64,000 nt of DNA. Origin: Morinoia aosen. Taxonomy: Eukaryota; Arthropoda; Malacostraca; Amphipoda; Talitridae. A program made the translations under genes and the position numbers. Below are positions 1-12,490 of the stretch, piece after piece; within the stretch, counting starts at the first letter, position 1, and every line of letters begins with the position of its first letter. Location of the stretch: contig CM059563.1 in NCBI GenBank assembly GCA_030386875.1, forward strand, positions 17,006,001-17,070,000, read 5' to 3'. A model generated the notes under the pieces. It worked only from the letters and a program-made list of their open reading frames with translations. It did no database searches and was not told the DNA's origin.

Positions 1-555
1 ACACCTGTAATAAAAATTTTCTACTGCGAGGATATCACACAATAGTAATGCTCAGGTCATCATGAGTCGAAGCCATGCAGTTTTCTTCGGGAGTAAACCT
101 AGCGCGTGCAAAAAAAGTACTACAATACAATTTCTTGTTCAAGGAAAATTATGCAAAACAATAGGACGCTTGACCACAACACAAGCGATCGTACCATCGT
201 ACCAACGTTATAGAAACAAAAGCTACCAAACCCTCACCCGTACTTGACAGGAGAAGAAAATTAGGGTTTTTTGAGCTAATTTGCAAATGATTACACCTGT
301 CGCCAAAAGACAGAGCATTTGTATGAACTGTCGACTGCTGCTGAACTTCTGTAACCTTAAAAGGTTCCTGGTGATAAGCAGAAGCGGATGTACGCAGGTC
401 CTGTTATGCTTCACACGCTCTGAAGGAACGACCAAGGGGGAGGGCTCCCGTTTACGATCCCCACAGTTTTCCGCAACTTCCCTACCATTCCCGAAATTGA
501 AAAGCCAAACGGATTTTACTAACGGAAATTGGTGCGCAGAAATTAGTTCATGCAA
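1..555. other. No gene seen
   Basis: AT-rich with a modest GC patch at 400-520. The minus frame covering 223-804 is partly retroposon copy A read in sense and has no protein signature. Confidence 0.6.
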
Positions 556-878
556 GCATGCAAAACAAAACACAACACAACAAAAGTGCTCCCATAAGAG
601 AAAGAAGGAAAGTACCTCTGAGTAAGGAAGGGAACTGGGATCTTTGTACTGTGCGTCTACACACAATGCACATAGAAACAGCAATATTGAAAAAATTTTA
701 GCAAAAAATATAAATTTGACGAAAGAAAGTGATGGGCGCTGAAATAAGAAAAGCACTGAACCCAAAAAAGACGGGTTCACTACAACGCAAAATAAAACTA
801 CCATTTCAACAAAAACCCTACCGAACCTTCACCTCAGGACCCTACATCTTCCTCGTGGGAGCGACACTAGACCCTAGA
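556..878 (-). mobile_element. Retroposon family copy A (diverged)
   Basis: This copy shares blocks with the others in order: TTCCAAGAGAGGAAGGA-like start, ACAT-AGAAACAGCAA, GCACTGAACCCAAAAAAGA, ATTTCAACAAAA and ACATCTTCCTCGTGGGAGCG. Element sense is taken as minus from tail and truncation evidence in better copies. The 193-codon minus frame at 223-804 runs through it and is not treated as a gene. Confidence 0.6.
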
Positions 879-2300
879 ACACGTAAGTCCCCGATTCAGA
901 TGGTGGGTCTCGGGAAAAAGTAGGAGTACTCCTCACAGTGCGAGGACAAGGATGGGTCTGTGTTGGGTGGCGAGCACTAGGCGAGCATACAAAGACTGTG
1001 GGTGATAGCTGCTGCGCGCCGGATGCAGGGCAAAGCCGTCTAGCAGCGGAGGCGCTTTGCACGCTTCTGCATTCACAGTTCTGCCTCAATGCGGTCGTGT
1101 GAGAAAACGGATGTAGAAATTAAGGGGTTATTGCCTCACGGTCAACGAGTGGAACTCACTGAGCAGATACAATGTTAAGATATCCAAGGAGAAGTACAGG
1201 AAGACTAAATGTAAGTAAATGTGTGGTGTTCACGGCGGTAAGCTCCACAGTTTCACGGGAAGCGTCGAAATGTTTACGAGAGCTGAAACCACAACTCTAG
1301 AGTGTAATCAGAGAGGGACAGATTAACGTTGTGTGTAATGTATTTTGGAGTAACAATAACCTACAAAATATCAAAGATTCATCACTAAGATAGCAAACTA
1401 CTGCTTCAGATCATATACCTTCTTCGATAATTCGTATATTGAATGTTAGACCCAAAGCTATCCAAATTAAAATTAATCTGCTAATAACGTTCGGTTTCAT
1501 CGTACAAAGATCTTACTGAAGTCAAAGTCCAACGGGTTTGAAAAAACTGGCCGGTTCTTTGAAGCCACAAATGAGAAACCGAGTTCCCACACGGCTTTAT
1601 GACAGATTATGCAGCTCAACATTTAGAACAACATCCATAATGCTAAGCAACACCCATAATACTGTAGAACATCCAGATTTTTAGAAAGTAAAAGTATACA
1701 GAGGAATTAACACGGAGCGAAGGGTCGGCAAGGGCTTAGGGGCTTCACCGCCCATAAGCAAGCTCAGCCACACAGGAGAGGCGCTCTTCCTCTGCTTAGC
1801 GGAACACATCAAGCTAAGCCGGAGACATATGGCCGCAGCGCCAGTCCATGGAAATGCCGTTTGATCGACCTTCAATCCGCTGATGAGCGACCGCGCAGCC
1901 TCTACTAAAAATGAACCATCATTTTTATCATGTTTTGTCTGGACATGACCACGAGGGAGGTTCACCGCAGGGTCACCCGTAAGCGCCACATTAAAGCACA
2001 TAAATGACGCACTAAGCGCCGAAAGCCGTCTTCTTACGGCCGTGCCGCCTGCATCACAGCACTGCACTAACGCGACAGAGGCGAAGGAGACACGAGAGGT
2101 TTCCCAAACGAAATTCGACTTTTACCTAATTTCATTACGTGCAGATGTTAGCTTGATTCAAGGAGAACTAAGTTGAAAACAGAAGGGAATAATAACTTTG
2201 AAGGCTTAGATTTCAGAACTCATGAGGAATGAACGGATACTCGAGTGTACATTGATCGTCTTTACGTGCAACTAACTTTTACAATCTCATAACAAATATA
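879..2300. other. No gene seen; GC patches
   Basis: GC-richer patches at 890-1090 and 1700-2060. The 128-codon minus frame at 1681-2067 has no recognisable motif; it could be a fossil of a mobile-element protein. Confidence 0.5.
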
Positions 2301-2478
2301 CAGTAGCGCAGCCAGGGGGGGGGGGGGGGGGGGGGCCGCAAGCATGCTACCCCCATCCCCCTCGAAATGTTAAGCTGGGGCCCAGTTTCAGTCGCCATTT
2401 TAGGTAAAAGATTGTTGATAATTAATAATCAATATCTGCCCCCCTTCCCGAAATTTTCGGCTGCCTGTGCCAATGCGA
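2301..2478. mobile_element. Possible degraded hAT-like miniature element with G21
   Basis: Begins CAGTAGCGCAGCCAG followed by 21 G residues (2315-2335). The far end, CGGCTGCCTGTGCCAATG, is a loose inverted match to the start. CAGTGGCG-AGCCAGGGG-type ends are common on hAT-like miniature elements of animals. No clear 8-bp duplication was found. Confidence 0.3.
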
Positions 2479-4480
2479 GGATAAATGCATATAACTTTTC
2501 ACAGCCATTACCGAAAACAGCTTACAACTCGATAGACTACAGTGCAGATCAAGGCTTAAGAAAACGGGAATCATTTCATAAAAGCCACAAAGACCGTTTT
2601 CGAACCTGAAACCCAGGTTTCGAATCATTTTCCAGGGAGGACGAAAAATGTACGGTTCAAATCTAAGAAAAATGACTGTTCAATCCTATCCAGAAGAAAT
2701 TAGAGCTGCCAGCTCTACTGTTCTCGACCATACCTTAGCGTTAACAAAGCTGTAACAGCGATTCAGCACACTCGATAAATAACCTCTATTTTAATCCATT
2801 CCATTTTTACCTTTGTCATCAAAAAGGGCTCTTCAATAATATGTTAGTGCTGAGTTTAAAAAGTAAAAACTTTACTACGGAAGAAACAATAGTCCTGTGA
2901 AACATAAAAATTCGCTTTCTGCGGCTTTCAAAGATCGAGAAATTATTAATCTATTGAAAAATAATTTTTTTGAGAAAAACAGAGAAACAATACTTGGAAG
3001 TCAATAATTGCTGCACGAAGTGCATTTGACGAGAATGCGACCGGGTAAAAACGACCAGGCCAAGTGCGATCAGAACCTCATCATAAAAAATTACTATAAA
3101 TTGAAAGTAATCAACACTGACAAAAATTATTCAATATAGAAACGTACAAAACGAATAGATTTTTCATTGCTGCGGGTGAGCCAGCTGACTAAGACGGCGC
3201 CTGAGCCTGACCGACGAGGCGCGTGCGCGTGCCCTAAGCCGATTACGCAGACGGGACGCAGCGGGATCAGGCCTCGACTGACACGTACACTCCAGCGCAA
3301 CAAACGAAAGTGACAAAGCGACACTTATTTTATGGAAGCACAAGGAGAAGGATACTGAAGAATACCAAAAATGGCCACATGTCTTTGATCAAGGTTCCGT
3401 TATTTAAAACGACGACTCGCTGTATAGACACGCGCTGTCAGAAAACTCCATGGAAGTTATAGAGCACGCTTTGTGCTAGGCAAGTTGAGAATATTAAATG
3501 TACTGAGATTAGACAATAGAGAGAAATGGTAAAAGCTTGTATCAGTGGCTCAATAAGTTACAACAATGGGCAGTTTTAACATAATCTACGTAAATCATTC
3601 ACAAAACAGCTGCGATCGAGTGCGGGTGGATTTAATCACCCAATTGATTGGCAATTACGAAAACAACATCCTTAAACAGCGGTACGAATATTGAGAAAAT
3701 TTCCATAGAACAACGAAGGTATATAAATACTAATGCATTATAATATAAACACAAGCAAGTAGCCTAACACTACCAAGCAAGTCATCACACCAAACCCACG
3801 AGGACAGACTTAAAGAGAAAAATTGCTTTTTACTTCAAACCATAAGTTCATGAAAAAAGTACTGAGTAATGAAGTCTAAACCGCTTTATTAAAGAACGTA
3901 ACTCGCATTCGTCCGACGCTATTCAGTAAAGAAACAAGGCCTTTATTGAAGATGGAACATTTTGAAACCAACTCGTGATTAAACATGGGACATTCAACAG
4001 AAGTTACTACATCTTCCTCAGCTCCGCAAGGCAGTTGACCTCATACATGCGGGTCAGAAGGACTGGTCGAGAGGCAGTTGGGTACGTCTCACGTCTTCTG
4101 GCTGGCTCCTGTTATCTACGTCACTAGGAGATGACAGCTGCGCGACCAGCGCTTCCAAAATAACGTGCAGATGTGAAGACGGTGCCTTTACACAGAGCGT
4201 GGCACTCGTAGTTGTAAAAATGTTTTCGGTTGAGCAGGATAGTAGCTGTTCAACGAGGAAAAGCTGTGTGCAAGAATGAGTATAAAATCGTGCACTAGTC
4301 ACTACATACACGTGACACGCACGGGAAAAAATTAATTGATGTCTACATACATCAATCGAATTCGTGATGTAAGCCATCCAACAACGCTGAGTTGTGTTTC
4401 AAATCATCAATGATCTCTTGATCATGTTTCAAAAATTGCCTGCTTCTGAGTCCTGCTCCAAGTTGTTAAGCTTTTTAGTC
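2479..4480. other. No gene seen
   Basis: AT-rich, probably intronic or intergenic. The minus frame at 4054-4377 (107 codons) lacks splice-site or domain support. Confidence 0.55.
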
Positions 4481-4487
4481 TTGAAAT

Positions 4488-4788
4488 TAGATTAGATTAG
4501 ATGTTAGTTTAATTCTCCCTAACCATAAGTAAGACGTTCCAAAGAGAGGAACGGAAAAGGCACCATTATGTATGAGGATTCAGGGAACGCGAAATCTATG
4601 CACAAGGTGCATGGAAACAGCAAATTGAGAAGGAAGTTCATGAAACGAGATAAAAATTGAAGAAGAAAATAGTAGGTGTTGAAAAACAGAATAGCAGTGA
4701 ATAGAAAAAAAGATAGTCCTTAACATAACAAAAACATTTCATCTCAACAAGGAGAAGGCCTATCTAACCCTCAGGTCAGGTTTCAGTT
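4488..4788 (-). mobile_element. Retroposon family copy B
   Basis: Near-complete copy containing AGAGGAACGGAAAAGGCACC, CTATGCACAAGGTGCATGG, GAAGTTCATGAAACGAGATA and AAGGCCTATCTAACCCTCAG. On the minus strand its 3' end is a short repeat of ATCTA. A 7-bp direct repeat, TTGAAAT, flanks it at 4481-4487 and 4789-4795, compatible with a target-site duplication. The 5' end (minus sense) is truncated compared with copies C to F. Confidence 0.7.
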
Positions 4789-4795
4789 TTGAAAT

Positions 4796-7700
4796 AGAAA
4801 TTCAGTAATCTCTCTATAAATCATAGCCGGATAGACCCTGATGAGGTGCACTTGCCCGCTGATGCGCTCTCATGATCAGAGCTCGTTCAGAAAAGCATTA
4901 AGTTAAAAGAGTATGAAATATTTTCCTCAAAATTATATTAGAAAAAATTCGCCATCACGACGTAAGGGACAAATATAGAACACAGCAAGGAGTAGTTAAA
5001 TTTTCCAACCAATTTTGCTGATGCTAACAAATTGGAATTCAGTAGACAAAAATATTCGCTGTAAAATTTTTCTTATGAAAAACAATTCGAGTAGGATTTG
5101 AGTAAACAGTTCATTAATACACGTCAAAGAAAAAACAAAAAAATTGAGCAACCGGCAAGCCTAGCAATTCTATTGTAGTATCAAAATTGATACGAAAAGT
5201 ACGTTAGCAGAATCCATCTCCCCACATCACGCAACATGTATTGAGCAGACATAAATGTGTTCATTATTCCTTGCAAAGCATAATATGTTCATATCCTACA
5301 AGTTGATATCATTAGGCTCGAAAGAAGCTGAAATGATGCAGTACACAAAAAATTCGAGAACAACCACAAGCCGTAAGAATTACTGACAGCATGAAGAGGA
5401 TGAAATGTTTAAAAGAATGTCCTAAGCTAAACTTCTAATAAATATAGAAATTTATTTAACAACGGATTGTTAAGCCTGACGGAATACAAGAACAACAACA
5501 AAAAAAAAATAAGCAGCCTTAGAGATTATTTTCCAAGTGGCATTGTCTTCTCACAGATGTTACTATGGACTATTAAGGATATTTTGACAGACAAAATATT
5601 TTTCACTTTTTGTAGCCATAATCGAAGAGAAAGATAAGCGTTTGAAGGCAAACCAAACTAGCGTCCAAGTTCATTCAAGTATGACAGCCAAATTAGCATG
5701 GCAACAGAAAAGGAAATCTCTTCACATCTGCAGTGTACAGTAACTGAAGGATGTTCGAATGCGTTAATATATCAGTAAAAATTGGCTCCATGGAGACTAC
5801 ACGTGATTCTAAAAGCTTGTTTTTTTTCTGTCACAAGAAACCCATTTTTTGGACGCCCGCTGATACGATTAAAACAATCAACTCGATCACAATCATGCCA
5901 GACGACTTTTTGAGCCCGCGAAACACCATGACTGAAATATCATTAAAAAAAACCTTTGTAAACTCTCAGGCATAATTACGAACATGTAACCTCGCCAAGT
6001 CTCAAATGCTGTTTTCTAATATCTTTAAGAGGCAGTACAAACTTCTTATGTACTGCTTTTCAATGTCTGTGAGAGGCACTACCAACTCATCCGTGCCTAA
6101 AACGAAAATAAAAACGACGGCACTTGAAATGGATGAGACTCTACCGCACGTCCGACGCTAGGCTCAATTATTTTTCTCAACGAAATAACAGGATGCCACT
6201 GGCAAAAAATATCTCATTTATCTCGCTCGGTATAGGCAATATCTGGAGGGTTGATTTCAGTGCTCGACTTGGAGTTATCTGCCAGTTGCGTTATTCATCT
6301 TGTATCCACAGCGGAGATGTCCGCGGTTATCAAAAGCGTATCTGGGAAGTACGAGACGCGGCTGTTGTGATGTCGGGACTCGACGGTCCGAAGTCCTGCC
6401 GCCTTCTGCTAATTGACTCCACTCTTACACCACTTGGATTTATTAACTGAAACAAGACAGGGCTGGTCAAATCACCGCGCAGCTCCACTGAGCAAATACA
6501 TAGATATCTTCTTCACCCCAGCACAGACGCTGCTCTCTGAAGGGCTAAGCATCAACCCAGCTACTGCTGCTGCTGATGATGAACTAGCCTCGCTTTCTGA
6601 GACAACTCTTTTAGTCGATTCTTGAAAGCATGTTAAAATAAACATGTTTTTTGATATCTTTAATTATTTGTAATGAATTTACAAAAATATTTCGCAGATG
6701 ATAAATACTTTTTATCTAGATGTTTTTGAACTGCGTAATTTATAAAATCAAAAAGGCACAAACAGAACTTAACACTTCATTGCCAAATTGGACATGTGAT
6801 CCAGTTTTTAAAAGGCTGGCGTCCTTCTTCAAAACTATTTATCAATAACTTTAGCTGAAAGCATAAAATAATCCCATAATGAAGGATTAATACCCAGGCG
6901 CGGGCACCAACTGTAATTCTCGATACCCACATTGGCTCACGTTCTACGACGCGTGTCAGCGGAGCTCTATACGCACTTATTACTGCAAAGCAAACTCGCG
7001 TTGTGGCGAGCACACTTCCAGTGCCTAATTTATCAAGCAATAAACGGCACGGCGTCCCTTCAGTCATCGATTCTACGTGTTGGGCGCTGTGTGCTGTAGG
7101 CTGAGCGAACTTCATCACGACACACTGCAGACATGGGCTGACAGAATGACATACGGTGAAAACACTCAGGAACGAAAAATGAATACGCGGAAAATAAAGA
7201 AACGTACAAACGAAAGGTAAATGTACCAACGAGGGAGAGATAACATGCGTAAAAATGGAAAGGACTAAGGAACTGACTTTCACTCGGAAGCTCTCACTCT
7301 CACAGCACTCGAGAGTGAGTTGGTCTGCACAAGGCAGCTTATCTAAGAGCCTCTGCAAACACCCAAGTCGAAGAGGGCGAATTGCGCCCGACAGACCGTG
7401 AAACCAACTCTCACTTGCAAGACGTACCTTACTTGTGTTCTCCGTCCCAACTCGTCTTTCTAATCTTGAGATAATTACCTCGGGTCAATTAGCAAATAGG
7501 AAGCGTTAAATGTGATTGTAGAATGATTCTGCGTGGAAGTTTTTCATAAAATTACTGCGAAATGAAATAATATTATAGACTAAATTTCAGTCTAAGAAAA
7601 AACAAATGCTACTGCCATTTTCTTCACATTCAGCTCAAATGTAAATTTCACTCTGAACAAAAAAGGCACGAAATTTTCGTGCGCTGTAACTAAAAAGTTA

Positions 7701-8115
7701 AGGCAATTAGGCGCATCAACTTGAGCATCTTAAAAGTAACATCGAATAAAAGTTGGAATAGTCACCAAAAAATCAATATAGAACTTTTCTATCGCAAAAT
7801 AACATTAAGCACACACAACTCCATAAAGATTACTAGGAGCCATCGGAATAGAAAAAACTACTTCAGGTAATGGAAAACCGTCAGCCCCTAAAGTTCTTAA
7901 CGAGCCAGGAACACATTAAATATCCAACACAGAAAAAGCGCGGCTCAGCGTTAAAATGGTCAAATTCGTCACACAGAATCTAGGGAAGCTTGATTGCTGT
8001 GCAAAGAGTGAGCAGACAAACAATCTGGATCGATAAGCTCACTTCTGCAGTCATCCTTCCTTTCTTATCAGCCAAAAATGCACAGAGCAGATCATGATCA
8101 TTAAATTTCGGCTCT
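4796..8115. other. No gene seen; long chance frame
   Basis: Mostly AT-rich. The 193-codon minus frame (6777-7358) is Phe/Cys/Ser-rich, crosses a GC patch at 6890-7110 and shows no domain. If the kinase gene continues downstream, this is its intron. Confidence 0.5.
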
Positions 8116-8210
8116 CATTCCAGGTTCAAGGATTACTTAGTAATCCGTTACAAGAATTGGAAGCCATTACTTTAGCCAGCCGTTACAAGTAATCAAATTG
8201 CCATTCCAGG
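8116..8210. mobile_element. Possible small insertion with 9-bp direct repeats
   Basis: CATTCCAGG flanks the segment directly (8116-8124 and 8202-8210). Inside are a palindrome, GGATTACTTAGTAATCC (8130-8146), and GTTACAAG twice. This resembles the GTAATC/GTTAC-rich ends of miniature elements, but the inverted termini are poor. Confidence 0.3.
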
Positions 8211-8814
8211 GGGAACAAATGCATCTTCGCTGAGCTGTAAGATAGGGACAGAAGCAGCAGCAATACTTAGCCGATCACGTTCTATATAATAGTCACTTAG
8301 TAAGGCCCATTAGAGGAAGATGGAAGCGAAGGAGTCCCCATTAGCTGAACCATCTCACTAATGGGCAGTATTTATCGGACGGCTCAACACACAAAAGGAA
8401 CCAGAGCTCACCAGGACATCGATCACTGAGTAACATGAACACAAGAAGCAGAGCCGAAAAGGACCACAAGAAGTAGGGTCAAAAAAGAACACAAGTAGCA
8501 GCAAGAAATCACAACGCTTTAGATACAAACATAAACACCAAGAACGAAAGATCGTCTACCTAAAATGAAAATGGAGTCAGCCTATCAGATGTTATAAATC
8601 AGAACCCAGTAGTATACTAAACGCTTAAAACAACTGTTTCCTAAAATAATTCAGCTTGTTTTCAATTAAAACCCGTAAATTTACAGACAGAAGTTACCAT
8701 GTAAACCGCTGACTTAACGAAAACAGCTTTATTTCATGTTACAACGCCAAAAACAATGAAATTGAGCGACCCATGTTTTTGCAGACGATCTTTCCTTCTT
8801 AGGACGCGAAGAAG

Positions 8815-8815
<1 letters not shown>
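8211..8815. other. No gene seen
   Basis: AT-rich spacer with several AGAAGCAG and ACACAAG words leading into the CAG run. No frame of interest. Confidence 0.6.
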
Positions 8816-8881
<66 letters not shown>

Positions 8882-8882
8882 C
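8816..8882 (+). repeat. CAG microsatellite, 21 uninterrupted units
   Basis: Perfect CAG run from 8818 to 8880 with AG/GC flanks. Read on either strand it gives poly-Ser, poly-Gln or poly-Ala in short frames, none with a credible gene around it. It lies about 0.75 kb downstream, in gene sense, of the minus-strand Polo-like kinase exon. Confidence 0.95.
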
Positions 8883-8971
8883 ACCTGCCGTGTCGGCTGC
8901 TCGGCAAACAGCAGCTGCGAAGGGCAGGTGGTGCGTTCCAGCGTCAGCACACCGACATCACATAAGACACT

Positions 8972-9262
8972 TCACCTCCTCCGAAAAGAAAACCATCTCC
9001 GTCCTTCAGCCTTTATGCTTCGAAATGTTGAAGCATCCCCAATGCTTTACCGCAGCAAAGCCTACAGTATAACTCGGACGTCAACAACGGATGATTGTTT
9101 GTGCCATCACCTATGAAACTTCTTCTTCATCTCCTCCGAAGAGAAGACCTTCTCCGTCTCTCAGCATTTATGCTCCGAAATGTAAAGCATCCCCCAATTT
9201 TGTACAACAGGAAAGTCGACAGTATAACTCGGATGTCAACACCGGATGATAGTTTGATTTCT
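8972..9262 (+). repeat. Tandem duplication, two diverged copies
   Basis: Copy 1 (about 8972-9095) and copy 2 (about 9129-9250), period near 157 bp. Shared blocks include CTCCTCCGAA, TTTATGCT-CGAAATGT, ACAGTATAACTCGGA and GTCAACA-CGGATGAT. Each copy keeps an open frame encoding FMLRNV...SITR-ST-DD. Confidence 0.8.
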
Positions 9263-9628
9263 ACTGAACATCTCATCAAACAGCACATTCCAAATAAAGT
9301 GCCTCAAAGTAAGAGTGGGTGTGATTTCTACCGCCCCACCGCATTCACGGAAATCGGTGACTGAACTGACGACCGACGATTTTACATTTCCGGCAATGAT
9401 TTCATTCCGCCCGAGTGACATTATCGATCACTATGCAGCCTCATTCATATCCTTGTGAAGTAGACAGTGTCGACAGAACCCTGGTATTCGGAACATGACC
9501 TCGTTTGTATTCATGTGCCTATTCCATTGACCATAACAACGAACAAGAATAATGGAAATATGCAAGCAAACAAACAGAGGAAGAGAGAGTTTAGAATAAC
9601 TTAGCATAGGTTATAAGAAATTACTTAC
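9263..9628. other. Intron immediately downstream of the kinase exon
   Basis: Begins (minus sense) with the GTAAGT donor at 9628. No further coding similarity. Confidence 0.7.
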
Positions 9629-9736
9629 TTTTTCTTTGTGGTGAGGTTTAGTGATGCGGCTCTTGGGTATGATTTTGCCCGCGTAGGTGACATTTGTGGT
9701 GAGGTCGGTGAGCTCGTGCACCCGCGCAAAGCCGCC
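9629..9736 (-). CDS. Polo-like kinase internal exon (kinase subdomains I-II)
   Basis: This internal exon encodes 36 residues of a Polo-like serine/threonine kinase, a family controlling mitosis, centrosomes and stress responses. On the minus strand it starts after a pyrimidine-rich acceptor ending TTGCAG and stops at a GTAAGT donor; both junctions are phase 0. The peptide opens [12 protein letters not shown], the second half of the glycine-rich ATP loop, and continues [15 protein letters not shown], where K21 is the expected ATP-binding lysine. GGFA, AGKI-PKS and KPH--EK are Polo family hallmarks. From memory the ELTDL and KIIP-SR stretches are closer to PLK2/PLK3 than to PLK1, but one exon cannot settle the paralogue. 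Codon third positions are mostly G or C, unlike the AT-rich flanks. The preceding exon (ending in LGK) and the following one (catalytic loop, DFG, Polo boxes) were not found here. The frame stays open beyond the splice sites, but those residues are intronic. Confidence 0.9.
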
Positions 9737-12490
9737 CTGCAACAACACAAGTAATTTTAAATGTGCAACTCTGAAAATGAAAAAAGGATAAAAAAAATTT
9801 TGAGAACAAATCAAATCTTGAGAAGCAAATCTTGATCAAACAAATCTTGAGAAGCTCAAGACATTCTCCCTGCCAGTTAGAGCGTAAGCAAGAGAGTGGT
9901 CAACAACTTTATCATCATAGCATCAAACAAGTCAACAATGAACTGTTATACGAACGTGCAAGCATAAAAAAAATTGAGTCAGATTCCATTTATTGAACAA
10001 GCATTGTAATATCCAAGAGAACAAACAATTCACATACGTTTCAATCAAATTTTATTTCTGTATTCAACGATCCGCATCATTTAGGACGAAGAAAATATTT
10101 GACTCAAACTCGCCTATTATCGGAAGTCTATCGAAATCATTGCGAAAATTTCCTGAAATTACCTTAGCATTGGCTTTTTGATTTTTCAATTGATTTTTTT
10201 GAGAGCAAAGAGAATAACCCTAATAAAAACCGAGTAGCTAGAATTTTCGTGCTAGACTAAACATCTTGCAGAGTTTAAGAAGATTGGGCGTAGTAAAAAC
10301 TTGCTTTATATTTAACAGATACTTCACACAATCAGGAAACAGTCTCGACCACAAATGTTATGCTCGACAGGATAATTCTGCATAAAAATATAGAAAAGTT
10401 ACAAGCGTAAGGGAAAAACAAACGGAACAACATACCTCGTGCACACTCTTCAACCACAAATATTCCTTAAAACGTATCCCCCTCAAAGCTTGCTAGGAGT
10501 TTTTTTGATGACATTGTTCCAGTAGCAGTAAAGTAAAAAAAAACAAATTACGAGGGCAAAAAATCCTACCGACTCCCAACAGAAAAGTCGCCAACATTCG
10601 TCGCTGCCTTCATAAAGCAAGAAAATTTTATGGCGAGCGCACGTCAGTGCAATAGCCGCTAAAGTAATAAGACCAACAAATAAAATTTATCATTCCCACA
10701 GAATATGAAGAAACATTCTGCGTGTTGATGGGATGTGCGTGCGATATAACTTTCGCCTTTCGATGAACATTATTTAATAACACACGTAACCTAATTTCGA
10801 GTTCAAACTCAGACTTGAAGAAGCCATTTAAAAGAATGAGACTTTAATTTATTATTGACAGCTAGCTAAAACAAGCGCCACTTGTAAGCACCAACCAAAA
10901 TGAAGGCTAATCAAGGAAAAAACTTCCAGATGTTGTTAACGAGAAGATATTCCTTCACAAAGCCTGCGGTTTTGTAGACAGCTAATTCGCTCTTGATACG
11001 AACAAGGAGGAGATTGCCGAGCGAGTAGCCGTTATGGAATGGAAACTATGCAAATTATGAAGATCAGTTGTGACTTTAGTTGGGCATGCGCTGCACACAA
11101 CGCGGGCAATGCATCTGGGCGGAGAGCTCGGGGCTCCTGCCCACGCATGCGCATTCCGGACACGAGGTCTGCGCTGCACAGACGGGGTTCTCGTCCAGGT
11201 CTCAACACCGGCGAGCGCAGCTTTGTGAATCGCGTGATCTTGGTACCGAAGAAGTATTAAAACGGGAATTCAAGCTCGTAAGGAAACAAGCTTATCCTGT
11301 GATTGAATCAACAGAAGAACAAATTTGCACCATAATTGAAGGTTTGAAGGTGCTAAATAATATGGTAGCGAAACATAAGAAATAAATTTATATAAAAATT
11401 GAAAAAGAAAAAACATTTATAGGCTAATTATTACTTTAAAAGACCGCAGATACACTACTAAAAAGGAACCAAGTACCAGCGATCTCAGAAGCAGATCCAT
11501 GCATGAGACGGACGCGATTCATTTAGTATTGCTAGTTCTTCTGAACTGTCTGATACGATGAAAGCAACGTCCAGATATATTACACGTGAAAATAAATTTT
11601 CACGCAATTAATCATCAATGTTAACTAGAAATTCTTTCTTGGAAGCGTAGATGGAGCATTCAGCAAAATGCAAAATTTCCTAGCAAAATTTTCACTAAAT
11701 AAAGAAGCACAAAACCATTAATCATTAATAAACAGCGACTCGAGACGAGAAAGTAATCAAGGAGAGTGACAGCAACGAAAATATTTTCAGGGGGAAAACG
11801 AAGACGACTACAGGTCATAAGAACTGTTCCTCCAGTCCCAGGCAGCAGCAGCAATAATACATTATGTGGAACTGCTGGCAAAAGCTACAAAAACTAAAAT
11901 ATTCCTCAGCACAGAAGAGAGCCGCAAAAAGAAGACGAACTGCCAAAAGCGGCGATTTGCAGAAGCGAGGTACCCTCCCGCGGCTGGCCCAAGGCTGCTC
12001 AACTCGTATCGTTACTGTCTAACATCGAGACCACAGAAGGGCTATACATTTGGTTACGTTACATGTCACATGAAGAAATTCAGTTTAAATAAAGTCGAAA
12101 GTAGCAAGTGAAATAAGTTAGTTAAGTAAGAGCATGGGGAATATAAATAACGATGATGTCACTGCAGGAGGTGCGCCAAGTTTGTACGTCGAGTGGTCAG
12201 ACAGCATGACGAATTACGATCGACATTCAGCTCCATTATTTAAAAATCACAAATTCTTTCTGTACTAACATCTCCACACAAGTCTTGAAAATTAATACCT
12301 TTTATTTTCAATGTCTTTTATCGTCTATTTATTAGTTCGTTCAAGGAAGCAGTTTAATTCTACGCGTTCATGGTAGTGAACGTTTGTGTCACTTATACAT
12401 TCACAATAGTCGATTATTCGAATCGTTTATCTTCATCGTTTCTTGTTTCATTTGTGCGCTCATTCAAGTCGGACATAGCCTTCTAAATGC
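9737..12490. other. Intron upstream of the kinase exon
   Basis: Ends (minus sense) in the TTGCAG acceptor. A GC patch at 11090-11230 holds overlapping short frames without motifs. Confidence 0.6.

Noticed and set aside
223..804. 193-codon minus frame with a hydrophobic segment
   Set aside because: Half of it is retroposon copy A read in sense. Copies F and G also leave hydrophobic frames open because that strand is pyrimidine-rich, and most other copies have stops.
6777..7358. 193-codon minus frame
   Set aside because: Low-complexity hydrophobic translation with no domain, splice support or repeated copies; likely chance.
10439..10496. Exon-like minus segment (ALRGIRFKEYLWLKSVHE) between TAG and GTATG
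   Set aside because: It does not end in the LGK needed to join the kinase exon, the acceptor lacks a pyrimidine tract, and it has only 19 codons.
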